From: Anaerofilum hominis
GTDB taxonomy: Bacteria > Bacillota > Clostridia > Oscillospirales > Ruminococcaceae
Direction of reading: 5' to 3'
Length of the DNA stretch: 64,000 nt
NCBI RefSeq assembly: GCF_014287275.1
Contig: NZ_JACONZ010000003.1
Location: 62,001-126,000, forward strand
The notes below the pieces were generated by a model. The model did not search any database. It was not told where the DNA came from and saw only the letters and a program-made list of their open reading frames with translations. The first letter of the stretch is position 1, and every line of letters begins with the position of its first letter. Both the position numbers and the translations under genes were made by a program. Shown piece by piece: positions 24,671 through 32,769 of the stretch.

Positions 24671-25606
24671 TCATTTCCGTTTGATGCGCTCGCGCAGCTC
24701 GTCGAAGAGCTCGCCGCCGCGGCGGTTCTTCATGCCCGGAAAAGCTTTTACCAGCCGGCGGCTGATGCGGCTGGGCCGGGCGGCCATAAGCTCGTTGTAG
24801 CGGTTTTGCAGCTCGTCCAGCTTCCGCTGCAGCTCGTCGCGGTACTCCGCCGCGCCCAGCGCCGCCTGCACCCGCTTTTCGTCCAGCGAGGCGCGGGTCT
24901 CGTCCAGACGCACGCTCAGGCTCGCCCGGGTCTCTTCCAGCTTTTCGCCCAGGGCCTGGCCTTTTTCGCCCACTGCGGCCGCGGCCTCCAGCGATTTTTC
25001 GCCCAGCGCTTCCGACAGGCCCTGCGACACCTTGTGCAGCGCCCCGGCGACCTTTTCCAGTTCGCCCAGGCTGCGGTTGAATTTCAGGATGCCGCGCACG
25101 GTCACCGCGAGGTCGGCGAGATAAGCCAGAAGCACCGGTATGGCCGCGATCTGTCCCGCCAGCGCGGGCACCACCGCCACCGCGCCCGCCACCGCCGGGT
25201 GGATGACCCGCACCACCAGCACGATCAGCAGGCCCCACAGCAGGGAAAACGAGAGGCAGATATAACCGCCCACGTTGAACGGCTTATCGCTGTAATCCCA
25301 CCATTGGGTGTGAAACAGCTTTTCCAGCGCAAAGCCGGTGACCAGCTCCAGCAGGCTGGCCAGCACTGCGCCGCCCACAAAAAGAACGGGCAGGCTGCCG
25401 GAAAGCGGCGTGAGCGCGCACAGCACGATCAGCATGCCAAAGCCGTAGATGGGGCAGACCGGGCCGCTCAGAAAGCCGCGGTTGACGAATTTGCCGGTGT
25501 TGACCGTGCAAAAGACAACCTCGGCGCACCAGCCCAGCACCGAGTAGAGCACAAAATACCAGAACAGCTGGTAAAGGGTAAATCCAAAGATCGAAATTTC
25601 CCACAT
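24671..25606 (-). CDS. CmpB-like membrane protein (PF06541 'ABC transporter permease') with coiled-coil tail
   Basis: 311 residues. The N-terminal half has about five membrane segments with the family motifs 'YSVLGWCAEVVFCTVNTGKFVNRGF' (split here as YSVLGWCAEVVF near 20 and NRGFLSGPVCPIYGFG near 42), 'ELVTGFALEKLFHTQWWDYS' (near 87; key residues E..G....W.WDYS) and 'GGYICLSFSLLWG' near 112. From about 190 to 275 the protein is charged and helical with EETRASL/DETRASL repeats, probably a cytosolic coiled coil, an extension not found in the paralogue at 38941. The family's transport role is only a database label; real function unknown. Located between the M20 peptidase (65 bp) and the zinc ribbon gene (43 bp). 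Confidence 0.88.
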   Translation of the reverse strand: MWEISIFGFTLYQLFWYFVLYSVLGWCAEVVFCTVNTGKFVNRGFLSGPVCPIYGFGMLIVLCALTPLSGSLPVLFVGGAVLASLLELVTGFALEKLFHTQWWDYSDKPFNVGGYICLSFSLLWGLLIVLVVRVIHPAVAGAVAVVPALAGQIAAIPVLLAYLADLAVTVRGILKFNRSLGELEKVAGALHKVSQGLSEALGEKSLEAAAAVGEKGQALGEKLEETRASLSVRLDETRASLDEKRVQAALGAAEYRDELQRKLDELQNRYNELMAARPSRISRRLVKAFPGMKNRRGGELFDELRERIKRK

Positions 25607-25649
25607 AAGGGGGCCAAACTCCTTTCCTGGCCGCTGCCGCGCGCGGCGT

Positions 25650-26063
25650 TCAGCCTTTCAGCGGTTTGCCGCAGGCGGGGCAATAGGCGGCCCCGGCGTC
25701 GCAGGGCTTGCCGCAGGACGGGCAGGCGCTTTTGCCGGACAGCTCCGACAGGCGGCGCAGGATGTCGGACACCTGCATCTCCCGCTCGCCCACCTCGCCC
25801 AGCAGCGATTCGATGCGGTGTTCCGCCGTCTCGCCCCCGCTGGGCCAGGCGCCCGCGTTCATCAAATAAAAGGTGCGGCCGATCTCGCTGAAACGGGACT
25901 CGCACTCGCTGCGCAGCCGCAGCAGGTCCAGGCGCAGCATCGCCGCGTCCTTTTTCTCCCCCACCACCTTGCCGGCGCCGGCCACGGCGTCCTTCGCGCC
26001 CTCCGCCACGGCGGCGGCGCGGTCGGCCATCTCGGTCAAAAAGCGTTTCACGCTGGAATCCAT
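25650..26063 (-). CDS. Zinc ribbon protein with helical N-terminus
   Basis: 137 residues: an Ala-rich amphipathic helical part (1-60, 'DRAAAVAEGAKDAV'), a second helical segment (60-110) and a C-terminal zinc ribbon 'CPSCGKPCDAGAAYCPACGKP' read as CPSCGKPC near 115 and CPACGKP near 129, with four Cys in two CxxC pairs. It resembles small zinc-ribbon proteins of Firmicutes of unknown role. GGGAGG lies before the ATG. First gene of a unit with the CmpB-like protein and the M20 peptidase, read from the promoter at 26111-26119 that is divergent to dinB. Confidence 0.85.
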   Translation of the reverse strand: MDSSVKRFLTEMADRAAAVAEGAKDAVAGAGKVVGEKKDAAMLRLDLLRLRSECESRFSEIGRTFYLMNAGAWPSGGETAEHRIESLLGEVGEREMQVSDILRRLSELSGKSACPSCGKPCDAGAAYCPACGKPLKG

Positions 26064-26110
26064 GCAAAAAACCTCCCGTCCAAATTTGTTTTATCCTGTG
26101 GAACGCTTCT

Positions 26111-26119
26111 AGTATACCA
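26111..26119 (-). promoter_or_regulatory. Extended -10 promoter of the zinc ribbon gene
   Basis: Minus strand TGGTATACT (26119-26111), about 45 bp upstream of the start. Confidence 0.6.
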
Positions 26120-26156
26120 TCTTTGGCCGGGCTTTGCACCCCACAAAAAGCGGCGG

Positions 26157-26185
26157 TTGTCCGCCCCGGCCAAAATGAGTATAAT
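26157..26185 (+). promoter_or_regulatory. Sigma-A promoter of dinB
   Basis: TTGTCC (26157-26162), 17-bp spacer, TATAAT (26180-26185). I see no clear LexA box nearby. Confidence 0.75.
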
Positions 26186-26221
26186 AAAAGAAAAGAGGGG
26201 TGGCAAAGGGGGGCGAGGCGG

Positions 26222-27499
26222 TTGGACCGGGTGATCCTGCACTGCGACTGCAACTCGTTTTACGCCTCGGTGGAATTGCTGGAGCATCCCGAGCTGCAGG
26301 GCAGGCCGGTGGCGGTGGGGCGCGACGACGGCAGCCGCCACGGGGTGGTGCTGGCCAAAAACGAGGCGGCAAAAAAGTTTGGCGTCAAGACGGCAGAGAC
26401 CATCTGGCAGGCAAAGCGCAAATGCCCCGACCTGATCCTGCTGCCGCCCCATCACGAAAAATACCGGGCCATGAGCGCGCGCATCAACCGCATTTACGGC
26501 GAGTACACCGACCTGGTGGAACCGTTCAGCGTGGACGAGAGCTGGCTGGACGTCACCGGCAGCCTGCACCTGTTCGCCTCCAGCGGGGGCGAGCTGGCCG
26601 ACCTGCTGCGGGCGCGGGTGAAGCGCGAGCTGGGCATCACCATCTCTGTGGGGGTATCGTTCAATAAAGTGTTCGCCAAACTGGGCAGCGACTATAAAAA
26701 GCCGGACGCCACCACCCTGATCCCGCGCGAAAAGGTGGCCGAGATCCTTTGGCCGCTGCCGGTGGAAAACATGCTCTTTGTGGGCAGCGCGGCCGCGGCC
26801 CGGCTGCGGGGGATGGGCATCGGCACCATTGGCGCCCTGGCGGCGGCGGACGAGCAGCTGCTGATCGAGGCGCTGGGCAAGCTGGGCGCCACCCTGCACG
26901 CCTATGCGGCCGGGCAGGACGACGCTCCCGTGCGGCGGCAGGACGAGGCGGAGCCGGTGAAAAGCGTGGGAAACGGCCTCACTTTCCGCCGCAATCTGGT
27001 GGGGCCGGAGGACGTCCGGGTGGGCGTGGGCTATCTGGCGGACGAGGTGGCCGCGCGGCTGCGCCGCCACGGGCTCAAATGCACGGCCCTGCAGGTGAAC
27101 ATCAAGGACCCAGCCCTCAAGACCATTTCGCGCCAAAAGCAGCTGGAGACGGAGACCGACCTGGCACGGGAGCTGACCGAGGCGGCGATGGCCCTGGTGA
27201 CGGCCAACTGGGACCTGCGGCAGCCCATCCGCGCCATCACGGTCACCGCCCTGGGGCTGACCGACGAGGCCGCGCCCCGGCAGATCAGCCTGTTTGGCGA
27301 GCCGGGGCAGGACCCGCGCCACCGCCGCCGTGCCCGGCTGGAACAGACGCTGGACGGCCTGCGGGACCGCTTTGGCCCCGACGCGGTGGCGGCCGCCGGG
27401 GTGCTGGGCAGCGATCTGGGGCTGATGGAGAACAAAGCGCGCGCCCGGCCGCAGCGGGCGGAAAAGGATGGTCCCGACCCCAAGGCCGGGCAGGAATGA
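26222..27499 (+). CDS. dinB: DNA polymerase IV (Y family)
   Basis: Error-prone lesion-bypass polymerase. No ATG fits; TTG at 26222 after GGGGGGCGAGGCGG gives 425 residues starting LDRVILHCDCNSFYASVE, exactly the family's N-terminus. Seen: catalytic 'DCNSFYASVELL' (metal Asp), 'GVVLAKNEAAKKFGVKT' near 42, 'EPFSVDESWLDVT' near 100 (second metal carboxylates), the thumb HhH region 'LRGMGIGTIGALAAAD' near 195, and the little finger with 'SVGNGLTFRRNLV' near 245. A clamp-binding 'QISLFGE' motif is seen near 355. The C-terminal tail (about 390-425) is low-complexity. Divergent from the zinc ribbon unit. Confidence 0.94.
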   Translation: MDRVILHCDCNSFYASVELLEHPELQGRPVAVGRDDGSRHGVVLAKNEAAKKFGVKTAETIWQAKRKCPDLILLPPHHEKYRAMSARINRIYGEYTDLVEPFSVDESWLDVTGSLHLFASSGGELADLLRARVKRELGITISVGVSFNKVFAKLGSDYKKPDATTLIPREKVAEILWPLPVENMLFVGSAAAARLRGMGIGTIGALAAADEQLLIEALGKLGATLHAYAAGQDDAPVRRQDEAEPVKSVGNGLTFRRNLVGPEDVRVGVGYLADEVAARLRRHGLKCTALQVNIKDPALKTISRQKQLETETDLARELTEAAMALVTANWDLRQPIRAITVTALGLTDEAAPRQISLFGEPGQDPRHRRRARLEQTLDGLRDRFGPDAVAAAGVLGSDLGLMENKARARPQRAEKDGPDPKAGQE

Positions 27500-27652
27500 G
27501 GAAACGCCGCCGCGAAAGAGGCGAGGCGGGGGACAAGCGCACCGGCGCAGGCGTCCCGTATCGCCGGGCGGCCGTTTTCTGCCCCGGCCCAAAAGGGAAA
27601 AAATAGACAGAGCCCCGGCCGGGACGCCGGGACGAAGGGAGTAAAAAGCAGT

Positions 27653-27937
27653 ATGGTCAAGCATATCGTGTTCTGGAAACTGCGGGAGGACTGCGACAAG
27701 GACGCCGCCGTGCGGGAGATCGCGGACAAGCTGGAAGCGCTGGTGGGCGTGGTGCCCGGCCTGACGAAAGCGCAGGTGCGCCGCGCCTATACGGGCGACT
27801 ATGACGCGGTGCTGTACAGCGAGCTGGACAGCAGGGAGGCCGCCGAGGCCTATCAGACCCACCCGGCCCATCTGGAGGCCAAAAAGACGGTGCACGGCTA
27901 CGCGGTGGGCCGGGCGGCCTGCGATTTCGAGGTCTGA
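27653..27937 (+). CDS. Dabb family (stress-responsive alpha/beta barrel) protein
   Basis: 94 residues, whole-length match to the Dabb pattern: 'MVKHIVFWKLRED' at the N-terminus, 'LVGVVPGLTKAQV' near 31, 'YDAVLYSELDSREAAEAYQTHP' split near 50-70 and 'HLEAKKTVHGYAVGRAACDFEV' at the end. These small proteins form dimeric ferredoxin-like barrels; some are enzymes and many are of unknown role. GGGAG precedes the ATG. 153 bp after dinB; no clear own promoter, so it may be cotranscribed. Terminator at 28114-28157. Confidence 0.88.
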   Translation: MVKHIVFWKLREDCDKDAAVREIADKLEALVGVVPGLTKAQVRRAYTGDYDAVLYSELDSREAAEAYQTHPAHLEAKKTVHGYAVGRAACDFEV

Positions 27938-28113
27938 GCCCCCGCACACCCCCTGCGTGGGAAAAAGGGCGGGGCTGGCCCCCGGGATATCTGGGCAGCG
28001 ATGCCGGCCCCCGCACGCCTGCGTGCGGGTAAAAGGCGGAGGTCCCCGCATGGACGGCGCCGCCGCACCGGCAAGGCGCCCGGCCGCAGACGGCCTGTCC
28101 CGCTGAAAAAACG

Positions 28114-28157
28114 AGACCGGCGCTTTTCTGCTGTTCTGCAGAAAAGCGCCGGTCTTT
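28114..28157. terminator. Intrinsic terminator after the Dabb gene
   Basis: An 18-bp perfect stem (28114-28131 with 28138-28155), TGTTCT loop. A-rich before and TTT after. In the rest of 27938-28453 I see no gene. Confidence 0.8.
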
Positions 28158-28453
28158 GTTGCGTGCAAGACCCGCCTGCGCCGGTGAAAGGGACGGCCGG
28201 AAAAAGCTTTGGCTGCCGGCGCGGAAAGGGGAAGCGGAGAGGAAAAGAAGAAACAGGCGGCCCCGGGATCAGGGAAAAGCGGGGCAGGGCAGCCCGCGTG
28301 TTGCAGCCCGCGTGTTTATCGGCGGCGGGGTGCTGACGGCGGCTGGAACAGCGCCCGCCCCCCATTTTTGAGAGGCCTGCCGCGCCGCGTTTTGGAAAGG
28401 GCCCGCACGGGCCGCCCGCCCTGCCTGCGGCACGGCTCTGCCGCCGCCCGGCC

Positions 28454-28604
28454 TCAGGGCTGTGGAGCAAAAGCGTTGAGGACCGCTTCGACCGCAAGCA
28501 GCTGCTTTTCGCCGCACTTTTTCAGCGCGTCGGCCAGCGCGGCGACCCGGGCCGGGTTTTGGCTGGGCGTTTTTGAACGGTCTGACGCGGTGAGCTTTTT
28601 CAGT
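28454..28604 (-). other. Coding-like tail in another frame after the XRE gene
   Basis: Downstream of the XRE stop (28605) a shifted minus-strand frame reads 'SNKLKKLTASDRSKTPSQ', 'ARVAALADALKKCGEKQLL' and 'VEAVLNAFAPQP' before a stop at 28454. The regular helix pattern and codon use look coding. It may be the C-terminal part of a frameshifted longer regulator, or chance. Many XRE proteins of this kind end naturally in 'LEQEIK', as here, which argues against a frameshift. Confidence 0.3.
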
Positions 28605-28847
28605 TTATTTGATTTCCTGCTCCAAAATCCGAAAGATGTCCGAGTGAAAAAACTCTTCCAGAGATATTCCAAGACCATCACAAATCTTTTTTATCGTGGA
28701 AACAGTGACGCTGTTATTGCGGCCGCTGATAAGGTTGTTGAGGGTAGACTGTGGGATGCCGCTTATCATGCATAGCTTATTGACCGAGAGATCGCGCTCT
28801 TCGCATAATTCCAAAATTCTTTCTTTTACCGCTATCCCAACAGTCAT
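28605..28847 (-). CDS. XRE family helix-turn-helix regulator
   Basis: 80 residues from the ATG at 28847 (AAAAGGGGTGAAAAC upstream; an earlier ATG at 28865 lacks a site). It is little more than the DNA-binding domain: 'RILELCEERDLSVNKLCMIS' scaffold helices, recognition part 'IPQSTLNNLISGRNNSVTVS', and 'IKKICDGLGISLEEFF'. It ends 'RILEQEIK', a common C-terminus of small Firmicutes XRE proteins. Base composition is more AT-rich than the neighbours. A perfect palindrome (28894-28911) overlaps its promoter region, consistent with autoregulation. Confidence 0.9.
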   Translation of the reverse strand: MTVGIAVKERILELCEERDLSVNKLCMISGIPQSTLNNLISGRNNSVTVSTIKKICDGLGISLEEFFHSDIFRILEQEIK

Positions 28848-28884
28848 GTTTTCACCCCTTTTCAAAAAGGTTATATTTTTCTTC

Positions 28885-28914
28885 TTGAAAAGGTTAACTC
28901 TTTTGAGTTAAAAT
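28885..28914 (+). promoter_or_regulatory. Possible promoter towards the DUF6809-like gene
   Basis: TTGAAA (28885-28890), 18-bp spacer, TAAAAT (28909-28914), with the palindrome filling the spacer. The leader to the gene at 29191 would be about 270 bases, for which I see no coding sequence or known RNA. Confidence 0.45.
28894..28911. promoter_or_regulatory. Palindromic operator in front of the XRE gene
   Basis: TTAACTC-TTTT-GAGTTAA, a perfect 7-bp inverted repeat 47 bp upstream of the XRE start. It lies inside a plausible plus-strand promoter and near a minus-strand -35, so one bound regulator could block both directions. Confidence 0.6.
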
Positions 28915-29190
28915 GAAACAAAGAGAGCTTATTTTATCATAAGGACAGTTTCTTTTGAGACATTCAATGTTTTTTTGCAGAACAATTGGAGAGTAACCAA
29001 TCCCCAAAAAGGAGGGCGAGTAACAGTATTTTGAGAGGTCCCCTGGGAGAAACAAAGTACGGACGTTGCTTTTCTGTCGACTCGATGCGGCCGTCCTGCG
29101 GAGCAAAAGCCGTTAGAAGTGACATTGGCAGACCATGCACCCTCATTTTTCGCTTTTTTCTTTCTACTTTGAGCAAGGATGGTGAGTAAA

Positions 29191-29505
29191 ATGGAGTCTT
29201 CTTATCATAAGATGCTGGATCGCATGGACCTGCAGAACATCATCGCCCATGCGCAGGGCTTTGATCTGTCCCCGACCGACGAGCGGGAGATGCAGGTGCG
29301 GGAAAAAGAGGCCTACGAGGGCATGCTGCGGCAGCTGCTGGAGCTGGTGGGCGAGCAGCGGCTGGAAGCGGCCCTCGACGCGGCGATGGGCTACCTGTCG
29401 GTGCGGGAGGATATCATGCTGGCCCTGGGCATGAAGATGGGGGCCCGGCTTCAGCTTCAGCTGCTCTGCAGGGAGGATGTGGATTTTTTCCGTCCCCCGG
29501 AATAG
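29191..29505 (+). CDS. Small protein, DUF6809-like
   Basis: 104 residues from the ATG at 29191 (AAGGATGGTGAG upstream); an ATG at 29179 is also in frame. All-helical: 'LDRMDLQNIIAHAQGFDLSP', a helix 'YEGMLRQLLELVGEQRLEAA', and the C-terminal 'ALGMKMGARLQLQLL'. The ending 'GxxMGARLxLxLL' and the general layout recall DUF6809 proteins that are common in Clostridia and their mobile elements. Function unknown. It is transcribed divergently from the XRE gene, separated by about 340 bp that hold the operator and an AT-rich leader. Confidence 0.75.
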   Translation: MESSYHKMLDRMDLQNIIAHAQGFDLSPTDEREMQVREKEAYEGMLRQLLELVGEQRLEAALDAAMGYLSVREDIMLALGMKMGARLQLQLLCREDVDFFRPPE

Positions 29506-29539
29506 GCCTCGGCCGCGGCGTTTCCCGGCGCGGCGAAAT

Positions 29540-29830
29540 GCCGGACAAAACGCCGCACCCGCTCTCTCCGCGTTCCCCTTGGCCGTTTCCCTCGGCCGCT
29601 TCCTCCGGCCGTTCCCTCGGCCGTTCCCTCCGGTCGCTTCCTCCATCTGTTTCCTCCAGCCGTTCCCTTGGCTGCTCCTCTCGGCGCGTTCCTCGGCATT
29701 CCCTCCACGGCCGCTCCTTTCGACGCTCTCCCCGGTATTCCCCCTGTCGTTCCCCTCGGCCGCTTCCCTCGGCGCTTTGCTTTGCCCGAAGTTCCCCTCG
29801 GCACGCCTCCCAGCCGCTCCCGCCGGCCGT
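29540..29830. repeat. Degenerate pyrimidine-rich minisatellite
   Basis: Repeats of CGGCCGTTCCCT/CGGCCGCTTCCTC-type units (12-15 bp) with almost no A on the plus strand. Translations on both strands are low-complexity in all frames, so I treat it as non-coding. It fills most of the gap between the DUF6809-like gene and the amidase gene. Confidence 0.65.
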
Positions 29831-29945
29831 GGGGGCGCGGCTGCGCGGCCCCGTCCCTCCCCTCCGGCGAAAGAGAGACGCCGCCCGCGCTTCATTTTTC
29901 GCCGCCGTTTTCATACATTTTACAGTGCGCCGCCTTGCGCGGATA

Positions 29946-29954
29946 TGCTATACT
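29946..29954 (+). promoter_or_regulatory. Extended -10 promoter of the amidase gene
   Basis: TGCTATACT about 70 bp upstream of the ATG; no good -35 at 17 bp. Confidence 0.55.
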
Positions 29955-30024
29955 GATAAAAAGTTGTCGAAACGGGGCGGCGGACGCCCGCGGGGAATGT
30001 CCGCTGCCGGAGGGAGGTAACTGG

Positions 30025-32472
30025 ATGAGGACCAAAATGAAACTGCTGCTGGTCCTGCTGGCCGCAGCGGTGGCGGGCATTGCGCTGGTGCTGCTGGCGG
30101 GTGTGCTGGACCTGCGGCCCGCGGCACGCGCCTATACGGTCGAGGGGCCGGTGCGGGCGCTGCGCGCGCCCATGGCCGGGCCGGGCGGCGCGCTTGCCGC
30201 CGTGACCCCGGAAATGACCGAGCAGGAGGCCGCCGCCGCGCTGCAGACCGTGGTGGACGGCGCGGTCGCCGCCGGGGCCAACACGCTGCTGTTCGAGGTG
30301 CAGTCCGCTGAAGTGGCGGGGGTATATTACGACGACAAGGAATTTGCGCCCGTCAACAGCGCCCTGGACCCGCTGAAAACGCTCTGCGCGCTGGCGGAAC
30401 AGGCGGGGGTGCAGGTGATCGCCGTGGTGGAGCCTTTCGCGGCCGGGCCGGCGGACAAGAGCACGGCCCGGGGCACGCTGGCGTCCGACTTTTACAGCGA
30501 GACGCTGCGCTATGACGGAGGCCTCTGGTTCAACCCGCTCAATGTGCGCTGCGTGGACCGGCTGGCCGCCGCCTATGCCCGCCTTATCCGGCATTATCCG
30601 GTGGCGGGGGTGGTCTTTTCGGGCCTGGAGTTCGGCGCGGGAAGCGACGCTTTGGCCCAGGGCCTGGCGGTGCTGGGGGCAAAAATGGAAAAAGCCGCGG
30701 GCGAAAAGGCCGTCGGCCTCACCTTTGACAGCGCTGCAGCTCCGCTGACCGCGGCGCAGACGGCCGCCCTGACGGCGGAGGGGTTTGACCTGCTGCTGCC
30801 CCGGGGCGTCGACGGCGCGGCGCTGCAGCAGTGGCGCGACGCCTGCCCGGACGCCCGGGTGCTGCCCTGTGCCCCGGCCAACGACCCCGGGGGCTTTTCG
30901 GCGCTGCTGCGCACCCTCTCCCTGAAAAACGATCTGCCGGGCGCGGTGCTGGGGGACCTGACCGCAGCGATGCAGAACCCCGCGGACGTGGGGCTGATGG
31001 TCAGCTATTTCTGCGAGCCGGTGGCGGTCTCCAGCCCTGGGGTCTCCACGGCGCTGGCCGCCAGCTATCCGCCAGACGGCTCCACAGTGACCAGTGAGAC
31101 GGTGGTGATCCTGGGCACCAGCGACCCCACCCGGCCGCTGACCGTTTCCTCCGGCGGCTCTGTGCTGCGGGCGCAGGGCGGCAGTTTCGCCGTCGAGGTC
31201 CCTTTGCAGGTGGGGCGCAACGAGTTCACCCTCAGCCAGGAGGGCGGCGGCACGGCGGCGGTCACGGTGATCCGCAGGGAGCCGGCCGCGGGGGGCGGCG
31301 GCTCCGGCGCGCCGAAGCCGGACACCAGCCTGGACGGCAGTTTGGCCGGGCGCTATGTAGAGGTCACCGCCCAGCTGGCCTCCACCCTGAACGATCCGGG
31401 CAATGACGACGCCATTGCCATGACGGTGAAGCAGGGGGCCCGCATCTCCATCCAGGGCACGGTGGAAACGCTGCGCAGCGGCAAGATCACCACCGCCTAC
31501 CTGCTTTCCAGCGGCGATTATCTGCTGGCGGGCAACGCCCAATTGGTGGAGGACGACGCGCCCACCACCTTTTCGGCGCCGGAGCAGAGCGTCAGCGGGC
31601 GGGGCGACCTGTCGCTGAAGCTGGCGGGCGGCACCCCGATGTGTTACGACGATTACCGGGACGGCGTCCTGACCCTGAAATTTTACGACACGGCCCTGGG
31701 CTTTGACGTGAGCGCGCTGCAGAACGACTTTGTCGCGGCCGCAGCCGCAGAGCCGCTGGACCCGGAAAAGGACGGCGGCGAGGGGATAAAGCTGTCGCTG
31801 GAGATCGCGCCGGGCAGCCACCTGTGGGGCTACGACGTGACCTACGCGGACGGCGTCACCACGCTGTACCTGCAAAAGGCCCCCGTGCTGGGCACAGAGC
31901 CCGGCAGGCCCCTGGCGGGCGTGACCGTGCTGCTGGACGCGGGCCACGGCGGCAGCGATACCGGCGCGGCGGGCATCGGCGGTGCCACCGGCACGGCGGA
32001 AAAAGACGTCAATCTGGCCCTGACCCTGGCTGCCCGCGACCGGCTGGAACAGCTGGGGGCGACGGTGCTGATGACCCGCACCGACGACTCGTTCCCCACC
32101 CTGCAGGAGCGCTGGGCCATGGAACAGGCCGAGCGGCCGGACTTTTTCATTGCCCTGCACCACAACAGCACCGGCCTCACCAAAGACACGGCCGGGGCAA
32201 AAGGGCTCGAGGTCTATTATTTCGAGCGCATCAGCGGCAGCTTTGCCCGCAGCCTCATGGACGCCGTCTCCTCCGCCACCGGCCGGGAGCCCGACGAGCC
32301 GAAATGGAATTATTTCTACGTCAACCGCGTGACGTTCGCCCCCTCGGTGCTGTTCGAGTTCGGCTATCTGGTCAACCCGGACGAATTTGAGGACTGCGTC
32401 AGCGAGCAGGGCATCCGGGCCGCCGCAGACGGCGTGGCCGAAGGGGTGCTGCGCAGCATCCCGGTGGCCTGA
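30025..32472 (+). CDS. Large exported N-acetylmuramoyl-L-alanine amidase with GH-like N-terminal domain
   Basis: 815 residues from the ATG at 30025 (GGGAGGTAACTGG upstream). Signal anchor at about 5-28. Residues 60-325 look like a glycoside-hydrolase-like barrel (DUF187/GHL10 type): 'ANTLLFEVQSAEVAGVYYDD' start near 92, 'LDPLKTLCALAEQAGVQVIA' near 113, 'FNPLNVRCVDRLAAAYARLI' near 170. About 340-420 is an Ig-like domain, then a Gly-rich linker near 425 and a beta-rich AMIN-like region (440-620). Amidase_3 domain from about 628: 'LLDAGHGGSDTG' (zinc His), 'TAEKDVNLAL' (zinc Glu) near 658, 'IALHHNST' (zinc His) near 710, 'VLFEFGYLVNPDEFED' (catalytic Glu) near 775. It cuts the glycan-peptide bond in peptidoglycan. 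Confidence 0.9.
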   Translation: MRTKMKLLLVLLAAAVAGIALVLLAGVLDLRPAARAYTVEGPVRALRAPMAGPGGALAAVTPEMTEQEAAAALQTVVDGAVAAGANTLLFEVQSAEVAGVYYDDKEFAPVNSALDPLKTLCALAEQAGVQVIAVVEPFAAGPADKSTARGTLASDFYSETLRYDGGLWFNPLNVRCVDRLAAAYARLIRHYPVAGVVFSGLEFGAGSDALAQGLAVLGAKMEKAAGEKAVGLTFDSAAAPLTAAQTAALTAEGFDLLLPRGVDGAALQQWRDACPDARVLPCAPANDPGGFSALLRTLSLKNDLPGAVLGDLTAAMQNPADVGLMVSYFCEPVAVSSPGVSTALAASYPPDGSTVTSETVVILGTSDPTRPLTVSSGGSVLRAQGGSFAVEVPLQVGRNEFTLSQEGGGTAAVTVIRREPAAGGGGSGAPKPDTSLDGSLAGRYVEVTAQLASTLNDPGNDDAIAMTVKQGARISIQGTVETLRSGKITTAYLLSSGDYLLAGNAQLVEDDAPTTFSAPEQSVSGRGDLSLKLAGGTPMCYDDYRDGVLTLKFYDTALGFDVSALQNDFVAAAAAEPLDPEKDGGEGIKLSLEIAPGSHLWGYDVTYADGVTTLYLQKAPVLGTEPGRPLAGVTVLLDAGHGGSDTGAAGIGGATGTAEKDVNLALTLAARDRLEQLGATVLMTRTDDSFPTLQERWAMEQAERPDFFIALHHNSTGLTKDTAGAKGLEVYYFERISGSFARSLMDAVSSATGREPDEPKWNYFYVNRVTFAPSVLFEFGYLVNPDEFEDCVSEQGIRAAADGVAEGVLRSIPVA

Positions 32473-32662
32473 GCGCTCCCTTTCCCCGCGCCCCCGGCCG
32501 GTCCTTTTCCCAGCGGGCGCGTTTTCAGGCGGGGATGGGGGCGGGGGGGACATGGCGGGATAACGCCCCCTTTCCCTGATCGGGCGTGTTTTCAGTGCCC
32601 GGATGGGCAAAATAACCTCTTCAAAGCAAACCTGTTTTTCGTATTTTTGTTCAAAAATGCCT

Positions 32663-32691
32663 TTGCATTTTTAGAGAAAGTTCCATATAAT
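32663..32691 (+). promoter_or_regulatory. Sigma-A promoter of the MATE gene
   Basis: TTGCAT (32663-32668), 17-bp spacer, perfect TATAAT (32686-32691). Predicted start near 32698, directly at the foot of the hairpin at 32699. Confidence 0.87.
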
Positions 32692-32698
32692 TAAGACC

Positions 32699-32749
32699 AG
32701 CGTGTGGCGTAACTGCGTAAATCCAGTTATCGCCGCACGCTTTTTATTT
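32699..32749 (+). terminator. Terminator-like hairpin at the 5' end of the MATE transcript
   Basis: AGCGTGTGGCG (32699-32709) and AACTG pair with CAGTT and CGCCGCACGCT (to 32741), about 16 pairs with one G-U and a small bulge, followed by TTTTATTTT. The ribosome binding site (GGAGG) starts just after it at about 32755. The hairpin occupies the whole leader, so it could attenuate MATE expression, protect the 5' end, or end a very short RNA. Confidence 0.8.
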
Positions 32750-32769
32750 TGCAATGGAGGTATCTTGTG

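Noticed and set aside
28964..29176. Minus-strand frame with 'LLTAFAPQDGRIES' resembling the tail after the XRE gene
   Set aside because: No ribosome binding site, no domain; the shared LxAFAPQ string comes from a short similar stretch (GGAGCAAAAGC) and may be chance.
29477..29914. Proline/phenylalanine-rich or Gly/Arg/Glu-rich proteins in the minisatellite
   Set aside because: Translations of a simple repeat; no start signals and equal openness on both strands.
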